Positions 17,421-25,174 of a stretch of DNA of 64,000 nt are shown here, piece after piece. The stretch covers positions 62,001-126,000 of the forward strand of contig CAWIMG010000001.1 in NCBI GenBank assembly GCA_963837105.1, given 5' to 3'. The notes beneath the pieces were generated by a model. The model was not told the origin of the DNA and did no database searches. It saw only the letters and a program-made list of their open reading frames with translations. The number at the start of each line of letters is the position of its first letter. Position 1 is the first letter of the stretch. Source of the DNA: UBA9676 sp963837105. GTDB taxonomy: Bacteria > Actinomycetota > Actinomycetes > Streptosporangiales > Streptosporangiaceae. The position numbers and the translations under genes are program-made.

Positions 17421-18296
17421 TCACTCGACGATTTTCGAGATCGGCAGCTCCAGGATGTCCCTGGCACCGGCCGCCTTCAGGGCCGGGATGAGGGTGTTGA
17501 CCCCGCGCTTGGGCACCACGGTCTCCACCGCGTTCATGCCATCCCGGGCCAGGGCGGTAATGGTCGGTGAGGACATGGCCGGCAGCATGTCGGTGACCGC
17601 CCGCAGGCAGTCGCTGGCGACGTTCAGCTTGAGCAGGACATTGCCGCGGGCGCGGATCGCGCCCTGCAGCAGCAGCGCGATGTCCTCCATCGCGGCCCGC
17701 TTCGCCTGGTCCGCGAACGAGCTGGTGTTGGCGACCAGCTCGGTGTAGCTGACCAGCAGCGTGTCCAGGATGCGCAGGCCGTTGCGCCGGAGCGAGGAGC
17801 CGGTCTCGGTCAGGTCCACGATCGCGTCCACGATGTCGGGCACCTTTGCCTCGGTCGCGCCGTGCGAGGGGATCACCACTGCTTTGATGCCGTTCGCCTC
17901 CAGATAGCGGCCGGTGGTGGCGGGCAGCTCGGTGGATATCCGCACCCCGTCCGGCAGGTCGGTAACCGACTGCCAGGGGGCGTTCTCGGGCACGGCCAGC
18001 ACCACCCGCACCGGATCGGAGGTGGCCTTGGAGTACTTCAGCTCGCCCAGTGAGCAGACCTCGGCACTGGTCTCGGTGATCCAGTCGCGGCCCGTGATCC
18101 CCAGGTCGAAAAGCCCGCGCTCAAGGTAGGACGGGATCTCCTGCGGCCGCAGGAAGCGCACCCGGTCGATCCGCGGATCGTCGATAGACGCGTGATAGTC
18201 ACGCTCGGACGACCGGCGAACGGTCAGATCCGCCGCATCGAACAGTTCCAGCGTGGCCCGTTCCAGCGAGCCTTTGGGCAGAACCAGCGACAGCAC
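17421..18296 (-). CDS. hisG: ATP phosphoribosyltransferase, long form
   Basis: This is the first committed enzyme of histidine synthesis, joining ATP and PRPP. The 291 residues include the extra C-terminal ACT-like domain of the long form, so it should be inhibited by histidine directly without HisZ. Key stretches are LVLPKGSLERATLELF, LFDLGITGRDWI and the PRPP-binding DIVDAIVDLTETGSSLR. The start is GTG 18296. It follows ribH by 40 bases. In many actinomycetes hisE lies between ribH and hisG; there is no room for it here, so hisE must be elsewhere. Confidence 0.96.
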   Translation of the reverse strand: MLSLVLPKGSLERATLELFDAADLTVRRSSERDYHASIDDPRIDRVRFLRPQEIPSYLERGLFDLGITGRDWITETSAEVCSLGELKYSKATSDPVRVVLAVPENAPWQSVTDLPDGVRISTELPATTGRYLEANGIKAVVIPSHGATEAKVPDIVDAIVDLTETGSSLRRNGLRILDTLLVSYTELVANTSSFADQAKRAAMEDIALLLQGAIRARGNVLLKLNVASDCLRAVTDMLPAMSSPTITALARDGMNAVETVVPKRGVNTLIPALKAAGARDILELPISKIVE

Positions 18297-18336
18297 AGCG
18301 GGCAGCCTTCCTCGGGATTCAGCAGCGGGGGCGCGG

Positions 18337-18813
18337 TCAGCTGGACCGGAGGGAGTGCAGCACGGCCGCGGTACTCAGGGCCGCCACCACCGCCTCCCAG
18401 CCCTTGTCCTCGATGCTGTCCGGCCGGCCGCTACGGGCCCTGGCCTGCTCCAGCGTGTCACAGGTCAGCACGCCGTTGCCAACCGGCGTGCGGGCGTCCA
18501 GCGCCACCCTGGCCAGCCCGTACGTGACCGCCTGGCAGACATACTCGAAGTGCGGCGTGCCGCCGCGGATGACCGCGCCCAGGCACACCACCGCATCGTG
18601 GCCGGCCGCGAGTTCGGCGGCGACCACGGGCAGTTCGACCGCGCCGGGCACGCGGACCACCGGCGGCCGAGCCACCCCGGATGCGGTGGCCGCGGCGAGA
18701 GCGCGCGCCACCAGGCTGTCAGTTATCTCGGCATGCCAGCGGGTAGCGGCGATGGCCAGGGTCAGCCCGGCCGCATCCACCGGGTCGGCCGGAGGCCGCC
18801 CAGCGCCGCTCAT
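18337..18813 (-). CDS. ribH: 6,7-dimethyl-8-ribityllumazine synthase
   Basis: The enzyme condenses 3,4-dihydroxybutanone phosphate with the ribitylaminouracil to form lumazine, the penultimate step to riboflavin (158 residues). Signature segments are RWHAEITDSLVARAL, VPGAVELPVVA and CLGAVIRGGTPHFEYVC, the last with the catalytic His. The start ATG 18813 gives the normal length; the frame is open further upstream, but that part is Arg/Gly-rich and non-homologous. It is the third gene of ribE-ribBA-ribH and lies 95 bases after ribBA. Confidence 0.95.
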   Translation of the reverse strand: MSGAGRPPADPVDAAGLTLAIAATRWHAEITDSLVARALAAATASGVARPPVVRVPGAVELPVVAAELAAGHDAVVCLGAVIRGGTPHFEYVCQAVTYGLARVALDARTPVGNGVLTCDTLEQARARSGRPDSIEDKGWEAVVAALSTAAVLHSLRSS

Positions 18814-18908
18814 CCCGCCTCCGTCTTGCCGTCCCCGGCAGCCACCGGGGTCGCCGTGCCGCTCGCACAGCCGTACCGTTCGCACCGTTCTCAACAGCCG
18901 TAGCGCTC

Positions 18909-20261
18909 TCAACGGCGGTGCCGCTCCGGCGCCGGGCCGCTCCCAGCGGCGGCGCCGTTCGCCGCGGCCGCGCCGTTCGCGGCGGGCAGCCCGTCGATCT
19001 CGTGGCCGAGCCGGTCCCGCTTGGCGATCAGGTAGCGCAGGTTCTCCTGATTGGGCGTGACTGGCAGTGGCACCCGGCCAGCCACCTCCACCCCGAAGCC
19101 GGACAGGCCCCGTACCTTGGCCGGGTTGTTCGTGAGCAGGCGGACCGAATGGACGCCGAGATCGGCCAGGATCTGCGCGCCGGTGGAGTACTCGCGGGCG
19201 TCGGCCGGCAGCCCGAGTTCCAGGTTGGCATCCACCGTGTCGGCGCCGCTGTCCTGCAGGTGATAGGCACGCAGCTTGCCCAGCAGACCGATCCCGCGGC
19301 CCTCGTGGCCGCGCAGGTAAAGGACGACCCCCCGGCCCTCGGCCGCGACCGCGGCCATAGCCGCGTCCAGCTGCTCGCCGCAGTCGCAGCGCAGCGAGCC
19401 CAGCACGTCCCCGGTCAGGCATTCGGAGTGGACCCGGACCAGCACCCGCTCGCCGTCGCCGAGGTCGCCGTGCACCAGCGCCACATGCTCGGTCCCGTCC
19501 AGCGAGTTCTGGTATCCCAGCGCCCGCCAGTCACCGTGAGCGTTGGGCAGCCTGGTCTCCACCACCCGGCGGACCATCCGCTCGGAGTGCCGCCGGAACT
19601 CGATGAGCTGGGCGATCGAGATCAGCGCCAGGCCATGCTCGTCCGCGAATTGCCGCAACCGCGGCAGCCGCGCCATGGTCCCGTCGTCGTTGACCACTTC
19701 GGCCAGCGCGCCCGCTGGGCTGAGCCCGGCCAGCCGGGCGAGGTCCACGGCAGCCTCGGTATGGCCGGGCCGCCTGAGCACCCCACCCTCGGTATAGCGC
19801 AACGGGAAAATGTGACCGGGCCGGCTCAGCTCGTAAGGCTCGGTCGCGGAGTCGACCAGCACCCGGACAGTACGGGCCCGGTCAGTGGCCGATATGCCGG
19901 TGGTGACCCCGTCCCGGGCGTCCACGCTGACCGTGAACGCGGTGCGCATCCGCTCGCTGTTCTGCGCGGTCATCAGGGGCAGCTGAAGCCGGTCCAGGTC
20001 CGCACCGGGCATCGACACGCAGATCACCCCGCTGGTGTTCCTGATCATGAACGCCATCAGCACGGGTGTCATCTTGCCGGCGGCGATGATGATGTCGCCC
20101 TCGTTCTCCCGGTTCGCATCGTCGACCACGACCACCGGGCGGCCCGCCCCGATGTCGGCGATGGCACGCGCTACGTCATCCAGCTGGGTGGCCCCGGTCA
20201 CCGGGCCAGCGGCGGGCCCGCCAGCGCGCGCCGGTGGCCGGCTGCCCGCTGGGGAGGTCAT
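18909..20261 (-). CDS. ribBA: Bifunctional DHBP synthase / GTP cyclohydrolase II
   Basis: The fusion enzyme makes both riboflavin precursors: dihydroxybutanone phosphate from ribulose 5-phosphate and the pyrimidine from GTP. In the first half VVVDDANRENEGDIIIAAGK and GHIFPLRYTEGGVLRRPGHTEA are the RibB motifs. In the second half HSECLTGDVLGSLRCDCGEQL provides the three zinc-binding cysteines of RibA. It has 450 residues, ending in an Asn-Gly-Ala-Ala repeat tail (about the last 20 residues). The start overlaps the ribE stop by 4 bases. Confidence 0.96.
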   Translation of the reverse strand: MTSPAGSRPPARAGGPAAGPVTGATQLDDVARAIADIGAGRPVVVVDDANRENEGDIIIAAGKMTPVLMAFMIRNTSGVICVSMPGADLDRLQLPLMTAQNSERMRTAFTVSVDARDGVTTGISATDRARTVRVLVDSATEPYELSRPGHIFPLRYTEGGVLRRPGHTEAAVDLARLAGLSPAGALAEVVNDDGTMARLPRLRQFADEHGLALISIAQLIEFRRHSERMVRRVVETRLPNAHGDWRALGYQNSLDGTEHVALVHGDLGDGERVLVRVHSECLTGDVLGSLRCDCGEQLDAAMAAVAAEGRGVVLYLRGHEGRGIGLLGKLRAYHLQDSGADTVDANLELGLPADAREYSTGAQILADLGVHSVRLLTNNPAKVRGLSGFGVEVAGRVPLPVTPNQENLRYLIAKRDRLGHEIDGLPAANGAAAANGAAAGSGPAPERHRR

Positions 20262-20890
20262 GGCCGCACCGCCAGTTCCCCGGCCGCCGCTGCCCTGCCC
20301 AGCAGCCGCTCCACGTACTTCCCGATCACATCGACCTCCAGGTTGACGCGGCTGCCCGGCTGGATGGCACCCAGCGTGGTGAGCGCCAGGGTGGCGGGGA
20401 TCAGGCTCACCTCGAACCAGGCCGGCCCGGCACCGCCGCTGACCGCCGACACCGTCAGGCTCACGCCGTCGACGGCGATCGACCCCTTGACCACGACATA
20501 ACGGGCCAGGCCGGAAGGGAGGCTGACCCGCACGACGTCGGTACTGTCTCCCGGACGGCGGGACACGATGGTGCCGACCCCGTCCACATGCCCCTGGACC
20601 AGGTGGCCACCGAGACGGCCAGCCAGGCTCAGCGGCCGCTCCAGATTGACCGGAGCGCCGGGGGCCAGCCCGCCGAGCGTGGTCCGGGCCAGGGTCTCGG
20701 CCATGACATCGGCGCTGAACGCGGCACCCTCGACGGCAGTGACGGTGAGACAGACCCCGTTGACCGCGATGGAGTCACCATGACCGGCGTCCGCTGTTAC
20801 CAGTGGCCCGGCGACGGTCAGCGTGGCCGACTCGGCCCGGGCGGCCAGCGCGACGACCTCGCCGCGCTCCTCCACGATTCCGGTGAACAT
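20258..20890 (-). CDS. ribE: Riboflavin synthase, alpha chain
   Basis: The enzyme dismutates two lumazine molecules to give riboflavin. The 210 residues hold the two internally repeated lumazine-binding barrels; the first begins MFTGIVEERGEV and the second is marked by GGHLVQGHVDGVGTI. The start ATG 20890 gives the invariant MFTGIVEE; the frame reaches back to 20917 without homology. It is the first gene of the rib operon and stands directly behind the FMN riboswitch at 20982-21117. Confidence 0.96.
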   Translation of the reverse strand: MFTGIVEERGEVVALAARAESATLTVAGPLVTADAGHGDSIAVNGVCLTVTAVEGAAFSADVMAETLARTTLGGLAPGAPVNLERPLSLAGRLGGHLVQGHVDGVGTIVSRRPGDSTDVVRVSLPSGLARYVVVKGSIAVDGVSLTVSAVSGGAGPAWFEVSLIPATLALTTLGAIQPGSRVNLEVDVIGKYVERLLGRAAAAGELAVRP

Positions 20891-20981
20891 GCGCGCTTCC
20901 TCTCCTCCGGGCCACACGAGCTCCGGGGACGCGCGGAAGCGCGAGCACGGCCTGCCGCCGGACTGGCCGGCCTGGCCGTAC

Positions 20982-21117
20982 GCGTGCTGCCTCCCATCCG
21001 GACTTTAACCGTCGGTCCCGGGATTTCACCGGGTCAGCCGGCCGCTGGCGCTGAGCGCCATGGCCGGGTCGCGGACTGTCACCGCCGGCTCGGAGTTTCA
21101 CCGACCCCGGAGCACGC
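20982..21117 (-). promoter_or_regulatory. FMN riboswitch (RFN element)
   Basis: Read on the minus strand, the element opens with GCGTGCTCCGGGGTCGGTG, contains GAAACTCCGAGCCGGCGGTG and ACAGTCCGCGACCCGG, and after a variable stem closes with GACCGACGGTTAAAGTCCGG and ATGGGAGGCAGCACGC. These are the conserved blocks of the RFN fold, and the ends GCGTGCT and AGCACGC form the closing stem. It ends about 92 bases before ribE. Binding of FMN should shut down ribE-ribBA-ribH, probably at translation, because the short segment after it has no T-run. Confidence 0.95.
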
Positions 21118-21164
21118 TTTAACTGCACAAACCAGTCTGCCACCGTTGCTATTCCGGCCGGGCG

Positions 21165-22454
21165 TCAGGATGGCGCCGCCGGCCTGCCGCCGATCTCGGC
21201 GATCCGGCGGGACAGAAAGTCCCGCTCGGCGGCGTTCATGGTGAGTTCCAGCGCGGACCGGTAGGCGTCGGCGGCCTCCTGCTGGCGTCCCAGGCGGCGC
21301 AGCAGGTCCGCCTTGGCGGCTGGCAGGTAGCGGTAGCCGGCCAGCCGGCCGTCCCGTTCCAGTTCCTCGATCTCGGCCAGCCCGGCCTGCGGCCCGTCGG
21401 CCATAGCTACGGCGACTGCCCGGTTCAGCGCCACCACCGGTGACTGCCAGACGCCAAGCAGGACACTGTAGAGCCCGGCGATCTGCCGCCAGTCCGTCTG
21501 CTCGTAGCTCGGCGCCTCCGCGTGCAGGGCGGCGATCGAGGCCTGCAGCGCGAACCGGCCCGGGCATCCACCCCGCAGGGCTCCCGGCACCAGCGCCGCG
21601 CCCTCGGCGATCATGGCCTGATCCCACTGGCTCCGGTCCTGGTCGGCCAGCAGGAGCAGGCGGCCGCCCGGGTCGGCCCGGGTGCCCCGGCGGGCGTCGG
21701 TCAGCAGCAGCAACGCGAGCAGCCCGCGCACCTCGCGCTCGTCGGGCATCAGCGAGTGCAGCATCCGGGCCAGGTCCGTGGCGCGCTCGACGAGGTCGGC
21801 CCGGACGACGTCCGCCCCGCCGGGCGCGGTATGCCCGGTGGTGTAGAGCAGATGCACCACGGTCAGCACCGCGTCCAGGCGGTCCGGGAGTTCGGCTGGG
21901 CCGGGGACCCGGTAGGCGATCCGGGCCGCGGAGATCTTCTTCTTGGCCCGGGTGACCCGGGCCGACATGGTGGCCTCCGGCACCAGGAAGGCCTGTGCGA
22001 TCTCGGTGGTGGTCAGCCCGCAGACCAGCCGCAGGGTGAGGGCGACCTGCGCCTCCCGGGCGAGTGCGGGGTGGCAGCAGGTGAACACCAGCCGCAGCCG
22101 GTCGTCCGGGATCTCCTCGTCATCCCCGGCGAACGGCCCCGGTGGCGCGGACCCGGGCACCGGTGGCGCGGGCTCGATCAGCAGCGGCAGTTTCCCGCGC
22201 AGGTTGGCGCTGCGGCGCAGGACATCGATGGCCCGGCGCCGGGCAGTGGTGGTCAGCCAGGCACCGGGATTGTCTGGCACACCCTGCCGGGACCAGGCGT
22301 CCAGCGCGGCCACGTAGGCGTCCTGGACGCACTCTTCCGCGAGGTCGATGTCGCCGGCCACGCGCGCGGTCGCGGCGAGCACGAAGGCCCATTCGCGGCG
22401 GTGTGCGGCAGCCACGGCGGCAGCGGAGTCGTCCCGCTGACGGCGGCCGCGCAT
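21165..22454 (-). CDS. ECF sigma factor, ECF42-like (SigJ-type with C-terminal extension)
   Basis: An RNA polymerase sigma factor of about 429 residues, much longer than ordinary ECF factors. Region 2 reads VAGDIDLAEECVQDAYVAAL, with PDNPGAWLTTTARRRAIDVL after it; region 4 reads TLRLVCGLTTTEIAQAFLVPEATMSARVTRAKKKI. The C-terminal half (from about residue 200) has the TPR-like repeats of this group, e.g. GLYSVLLGVWQSPVVALNRAVAVAM. The DDRLRLVFTCCHPAL motif between the regions is group-specific. The gene follows a YCII/DGPF gene, the diagnostic partner of ECF42. The start is ATG 22454; GTG 22535, three bases after the partner's stop, is an alternative that would give tight coupling. Confidence 0.88.
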   Translation of the reverse strand: MRGRRQRDDSAAAVAAAHRREWAFVLAATARVAGDIDLAEECVQDAYVAALDAWSRQGVPDNPGAWLTTTARRRAIDVLRRSANLRGKLPLLIEPAPPVPGSAPPGPFAGDDEEIPDDRLRLVFTCCHPALAREAQVALTLRLVCGLTTTEIAQAFLVPEATMSARVTRAKKKISAARIAYRVPGPAELPDRLDAVLTVVHLLYTTGHTAPGGADVVRADLVERATDLARMLHSLMPDEREVRGLLALLLLTDARRGTRADPGGRLLLLADQDRSQWDQAMIAEGAALVPGALRGGCPGRFALQASIAALHAEAPSYEQTDWRQIAGLYSVLLGVWQSPVVALNRAVAVAMADGPQAGLAEIEELERDGRLAGYRYLPAAKADLLRRLGRQQEAADAYRSALELTMNAAERDFLSRRIAEIGGRPAAPS

Positions 22455-22537
22455 GTCCTGCCCGCTGCCGGGCCGGCCGTCACCAGCGGCGCCGGGGACC
22501 CCGGCACCGCTGGCCCGGTCCGGTACCGCGGTCACCC

Positions 22538-22879
22538 TCAGGAAAGGACCATGATCGGCCGGACCTCGACGCCACCGAAGCGGGCCGGGCAGGACTTGGC
22601 GATGTCCAGTGCGTGGTCCAGATCGCGGGCCTCGATCAGGTAGTAGCCGCCCAGCGCCTCCTTGGTCTCGGCGAACGGGCCGTCCGTCACCACATCCCCG
22701 CGGATGCTGGTGGCGGTGCTGGTCGGCTGCAGCGCGTTGCCGGAGACCATCTTGCCGCCCTTCGCCTCGACATGCTGCGCGAAGCGGTTGTGAGCCTCCA
22801 TGACCTGCTGGAACACATCTGGCGAGGCGGTGGCATAGCCGTTCTCGTCCTCGTAGATCAAGATCATGTAGTCGGCCAT
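22538..22879 (-). CDS. YCII-related (DGPF) protein
   Basis: The product is a 113-residue ferredoxin-like-fold protein that begins ADYMILIYEDENGYA and carries the DGPFAETKEALGGYYLIEA motif that gives the family its name, followed by an ARFGGVEVRPI ending. In ECF42 modules this protein is encoded next to the sigma factor and is thought to be its target or partner rather than a classical membrane anti-sigma factor. It is the first gene of the pair. The start ATG 22879 has GAAGGACA upstream. Confidence 0.9.
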   Translation of the reverse strand: MADYMILIYEDENGYATASPDVFQQVMEAHNRFAQHVEAKGGKMVSGNALQPTSTATSIRGDVVTDGPFAETKEALGGYYLIEARDLDHALDIAKSCPARFGGVEVRPIMVLS

Positions 22880-23051
22880 GACGAAATGTCCTTCCGGTCT
22901 GGCGGTGGGAACGTGTCACTACCCCGACGATCGGTACCGCCCGGGATCGACATCGGAGTGCGAACTCGCTGGGCCCACCGGGTGGGGCGTGCTGGGCGCT
23001 CGGTCCGCAGACTACGCGCCGCCAGCGCGGCCGGCCAGCGCCAGCCCGGCG

Positions 23052-23136
23052 GCGGTCACCGCGGGGGGCAGCGGTCACCCGGCGGGCGGCGGTCACCGTG
23101 GCGGGCAGCGGTCACCTGGGCCGGGTGGCGGTCACC
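23052..23136. repeat. Five-unit tandem array with GCGGTCACC cores
   Basis: The core GCGGTCACC occurs at 23052, 23071, 23089, 23108 and 23128, spaced 18-20 bases apart with degenerate G/C-rich spacers. The last unit contains the stop codon of rpe. It fills much of the 250-base gap between the YCII gene and rpe. No palindromic repeat or unique spacers are present, so it is not CRISPR. Confidence 0.8.
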
Positions 23137-23833
23137 CGGGCTGGGCTGGGCCAGCAGCCCAGGCCGCGTGGGCGGTCGCCCGTTCTGCCTGGGCGCGCAG
23201 CCCGCGCACGGCCGCCGCCGGGTCGCTGGCCTGGTAGACCGCAGACCCCGCCACGAAGACGTCGGCGCCGGCCTCGGCGCAGCGCTCGATCGTCGCCGCG
23301 CCTACCCCGCCGTCCACCTGCAGCCAGACCGCGCCGCCGTGGCTGGCCAGGAGTTGCCGCGCCCGGCGCAGTTTCGGCAGCACCAGGTCCAGGAACGGCT
23401 GGCCACCGAAGCCGGGCTCGACCGTCATCAGCAGCAGCATGTCGATCTCGGGCAGCAGGTCGGCATAGGGCTCGACCGGGGTGGCCGGGTTGATGCCGAG
23501 CCCGGCCCGGGCGCCAGCCGACCGGATCGCCCGCAGCAGCCGCACCGGTGCCTGAGCGGCTTCGGCGTGCACAGTCACGTTGCCGGCCCCGGCCTCGGCG
23601 TAGGCGGGAGCCCAGCGGTCCGGATCCTCGATCATCAGGTGGCAGTCCAGCGGCAGGCTCGTGTGCTTGATCAGGGACTCCACCACCGGCAGGCCGATGG
23701 TCAGGTTCGGCACGAAGTGGTTGTCCATGACGTCGATGTGCAGCCAGTCGGCTTCGCCGGCGACGGCGCCTGCCTCGTCGGCGAGCCGGGCGAAATCGGC
23801 GGACAGGATGCTCGGCGCCAGCTGGACGGCCAT
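23132..23833 (-). CDS. rpe: Ribulose-phosphate 3-epimerase
   Basis: The enzyme interconverts ribulose 5-phosphate and xylulose 5-phosphate in the pentose phosphate pathway and also feeds ribulose 5-phosphate to RibBA. It is a TIM barrel of 233 residues. LAPSILSADFARLADEA, DWLHIDVMDNHFVPNLTIG (metal ligands His and Asp), LDCHLMIEDP and LLMTVEPGFGGQPF are all present. The start ATG 23833 gives MAVQLAPSILSADF; the upstream open frame comes from the repeat at 23871-23928. The last few codons run into the GCGGTCACC array. Confidence 0.95.
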   Translation of the reverse strand: MAVQLAPSILSADFARLADEAGAVAGEADWLHIDVMDNHFVPNLTIGLPVVESLIKHTSLPLDCHLMIEDPDRWAPAYAEAGAGNVTVHAEAAQAPVRLLRAIRSAGARAGLGINPATPVEPYADLLPEIDMLLLMTVEPGFGGQPFLDLVLPKLRRARQLLASHGGAVWLQVDGGVGAATIERCAEAGADVFVAGSAVYQASDPAAAVRGLRAQAERATAHAAWAAGPAQPG

Positions 23834-23870
23834 ACCGGCGAGTGTAAACGGCGGCCGGCCGCCCGCGTGG

Positions 23871-23928
23871 GTGGCCGCGGGGGTGAACCGCCCCTCCCAC
23901 CTGGTGACCGCGGGAGGTGAACCGCCCC
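23871..23928. repeat. Two-copy tandem repeat with GGTGAACCGCCCC
   Basis: GGTGAACCGCCCC occurs at 23882-23894 and 23916-23928 (34-base period), each preceded by a GGTG(G/A)CCGCGGG block. It lies in the gap between rpe and the divergent DUF2786 gene. No function is evident. Confidence 0.6.
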
Positions 23929-24072
23929 CCGCCTGGCCGCCGCGGGGCACACCGGCCGGGGCCCGGCAGCCGGTAAGGTGCCGTGAGTGCCAGGCTGGTC
24001 CGTGGCCCGGGAGGCCGGCTCGTAAGGCGGGTGGCCGCCGGCGGCGAGATTGTCACCACCTCCCGCTAACGT

Positions 24073-24088
24073 TCGATCACATGTTCGA
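24073..24088 (+). promoter_or_regulatory. Candidate LexA (SOS) box
   Basis: TCGATCACATGTTCGA matches the actinobacterial SOS consensus TCGAAC-N4-GTTCGA with one mismatch in the six fixed bases of the left half-site (T for A at its fifth position) and none in the right. It lies 31 bases upstream of the DUF2786 start, a usual place for an operator. That it binds LexA is inference. Confidence 0.4.
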
Positions 24089-24118
24089 GTCGTTAGCTCC
24101 CGAGAAGGAGGCCCGTGC

Positions 24119-24852
24119 GTGAATACCGAGGTAGGCGACACGCTGCTCGCCCGGGTGCGCAAGCTGCTGGCCAAGGCCGAGGATCCAGGCGTCACCCCCG
24201 CCGAGGCGCAGGCCCTGACCAGCAAGGCTGCCGAGCTGATGGCGAAGTACGGCATCGACCGCGCCCTGCTCGCCGCCGAGCGCCCGGAGACTGACCGGCC
24301 CGCGGACCGGGTCATCGACGTGGACAACCCTTGGGCCAGGGTGCAGGCACATCTGCTGTGCGGCCTGGCGGCGGCGCTGCGCTGCCAGTGCATCATCCTG
24401 TCCCGCACCGGCCCGGGTTCCCGGATCCACGTGTTCGGCTTCATGTCCGACATCGAGCGCACCGATGTCCTGTACACCTCACTGCTGGTGCAGATGTGGC
24501 AGGGCCTGGCCGCCGCGCAGGTGCCCGCCTGGAGCCAGAACCCGCGTGCCTGGCGGCGCAGCTGGCTGCTGGGCTTCGCCGCCGCCGTCGTGTCCAGGGT
24601 GCGCGCGGCCGAGCACGAGGCCGCTGCCCGGGCGACCACCACCAGCGCTGGTTTCGGCGACCGGACCGCGCTGGTGCTGGCCGACCGCAGCCAGGTCATC
24701 CGGCGCCAGGTCGAGCAGGCTTACCCGGTCACCCGCACGTCCCGCGTCAGCTACAGCGGCAGCGGCTACGGGCCGGCTACCGCCAGGGCCAGCGCGCCGA
24801 CATCGGGACCACCCGCCTGCGCCGCGGCGGCAGCCGCGCCCTCACCGGGTGA
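24119..24852 (+). pseudogene. DUF2786 domain protein, frameshifted near the C-terminus
   Basis: The N-terminal DUF2786 domain is clear: LLARVRKLLAKAEDPGVTPA followed by EAQALTSKAAELMAKYGIDR. After it comes a conserved region with HLLCGLAAALRCQCII, RIHVFGFMSDIERTDVLYTSLLVQM and RRSWLLGFAAAV. The start GTG 24119 has GAGAAGGAGG just upstream. Near 24770-24772 the frame is lost: adding one G to the GGG there restores SGYGAGYRQGQRADIGTTRL and a stop at 24852, the expected end. As it stands the frame runs on as low-complexity sequence over the convergent genes. DUF2786 proteins occur in phages and actinobacteria; their role is unknown. Confidence 0.8.
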
Positions 24853-25108
24853 GCTGCTGTGCCCGCTGATACGACAAGCCCAGCAGCGCGCCGATATCCC
24901 GGACGCTTATCCCCTGCGCCGCGAGCCTGTGCGCCGCCAGGGTCAGCCGCTCAGTGGCCTCCCGCTGGGCCGCCAGCGCGTGACTGCGGCTGTCACGGGC
25001 CAGTTCGACCTCCACCCGTGTCTCCTCGTCAGCGAAAACCACATCAACGGTGACAGTGCTGGCCGCAGCGTCTGGGCCGGCGAACATCTGAACCAGGCTG
25101 CGCACCAT
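24842..25108 (-). CDS. Small HTH protein (HicB/antitoxin-like)
   Basis: The product is an 88-residue protein with a C-terminal helix-turn-helix, LAAQGISVRDIGALLGLSYQRAQQL, of the kind seen in antitoxin-like and sigma-4-like regulators. The N-terminal part (TVTVDVVFADEETRVEVELARDS) is beta-rich and acidic. The ATG at 25108 is the only ordinary start, yet the same frame stays convincingly coding upstream (ARTVELGHTTQARRLDKVEE) and AGGAG lies at about 25178-25183 in the rsmB tail, so the true start may be about 19 codons earlier at a damaged or non-standard codon. The 3' end overlaps the DUF2786 gene by 11 bases. No toxin gene is adjacent. Confidence 0.65.
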   Translation of the reverse strand: MVRSLVQMFAGPDAAASTVTVDVVFADEETRVEVELARDSRSHALAAQREATERLTLAAHRLAAQGISVRDIGALLGLSYQRAQQLTR

Positions 25109-25174
25109 CTCTTCGACCTTGTCCAGCCGCCGTGCTTGCGTGGTGTGACCAAGCTCGACTGTGCGCGCCGCAGA

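Noticed and set aside
23052..23136. Possible CRISPR array
   Set aside because: Units are only about 19 bases with short degenerate spacers and no cas genes are present.
24842..25108. Toxin-antitoxin pair
   Set aside because: The HTH protein looks antitoxin-like, but no small toxin gene is adjacent on either side.
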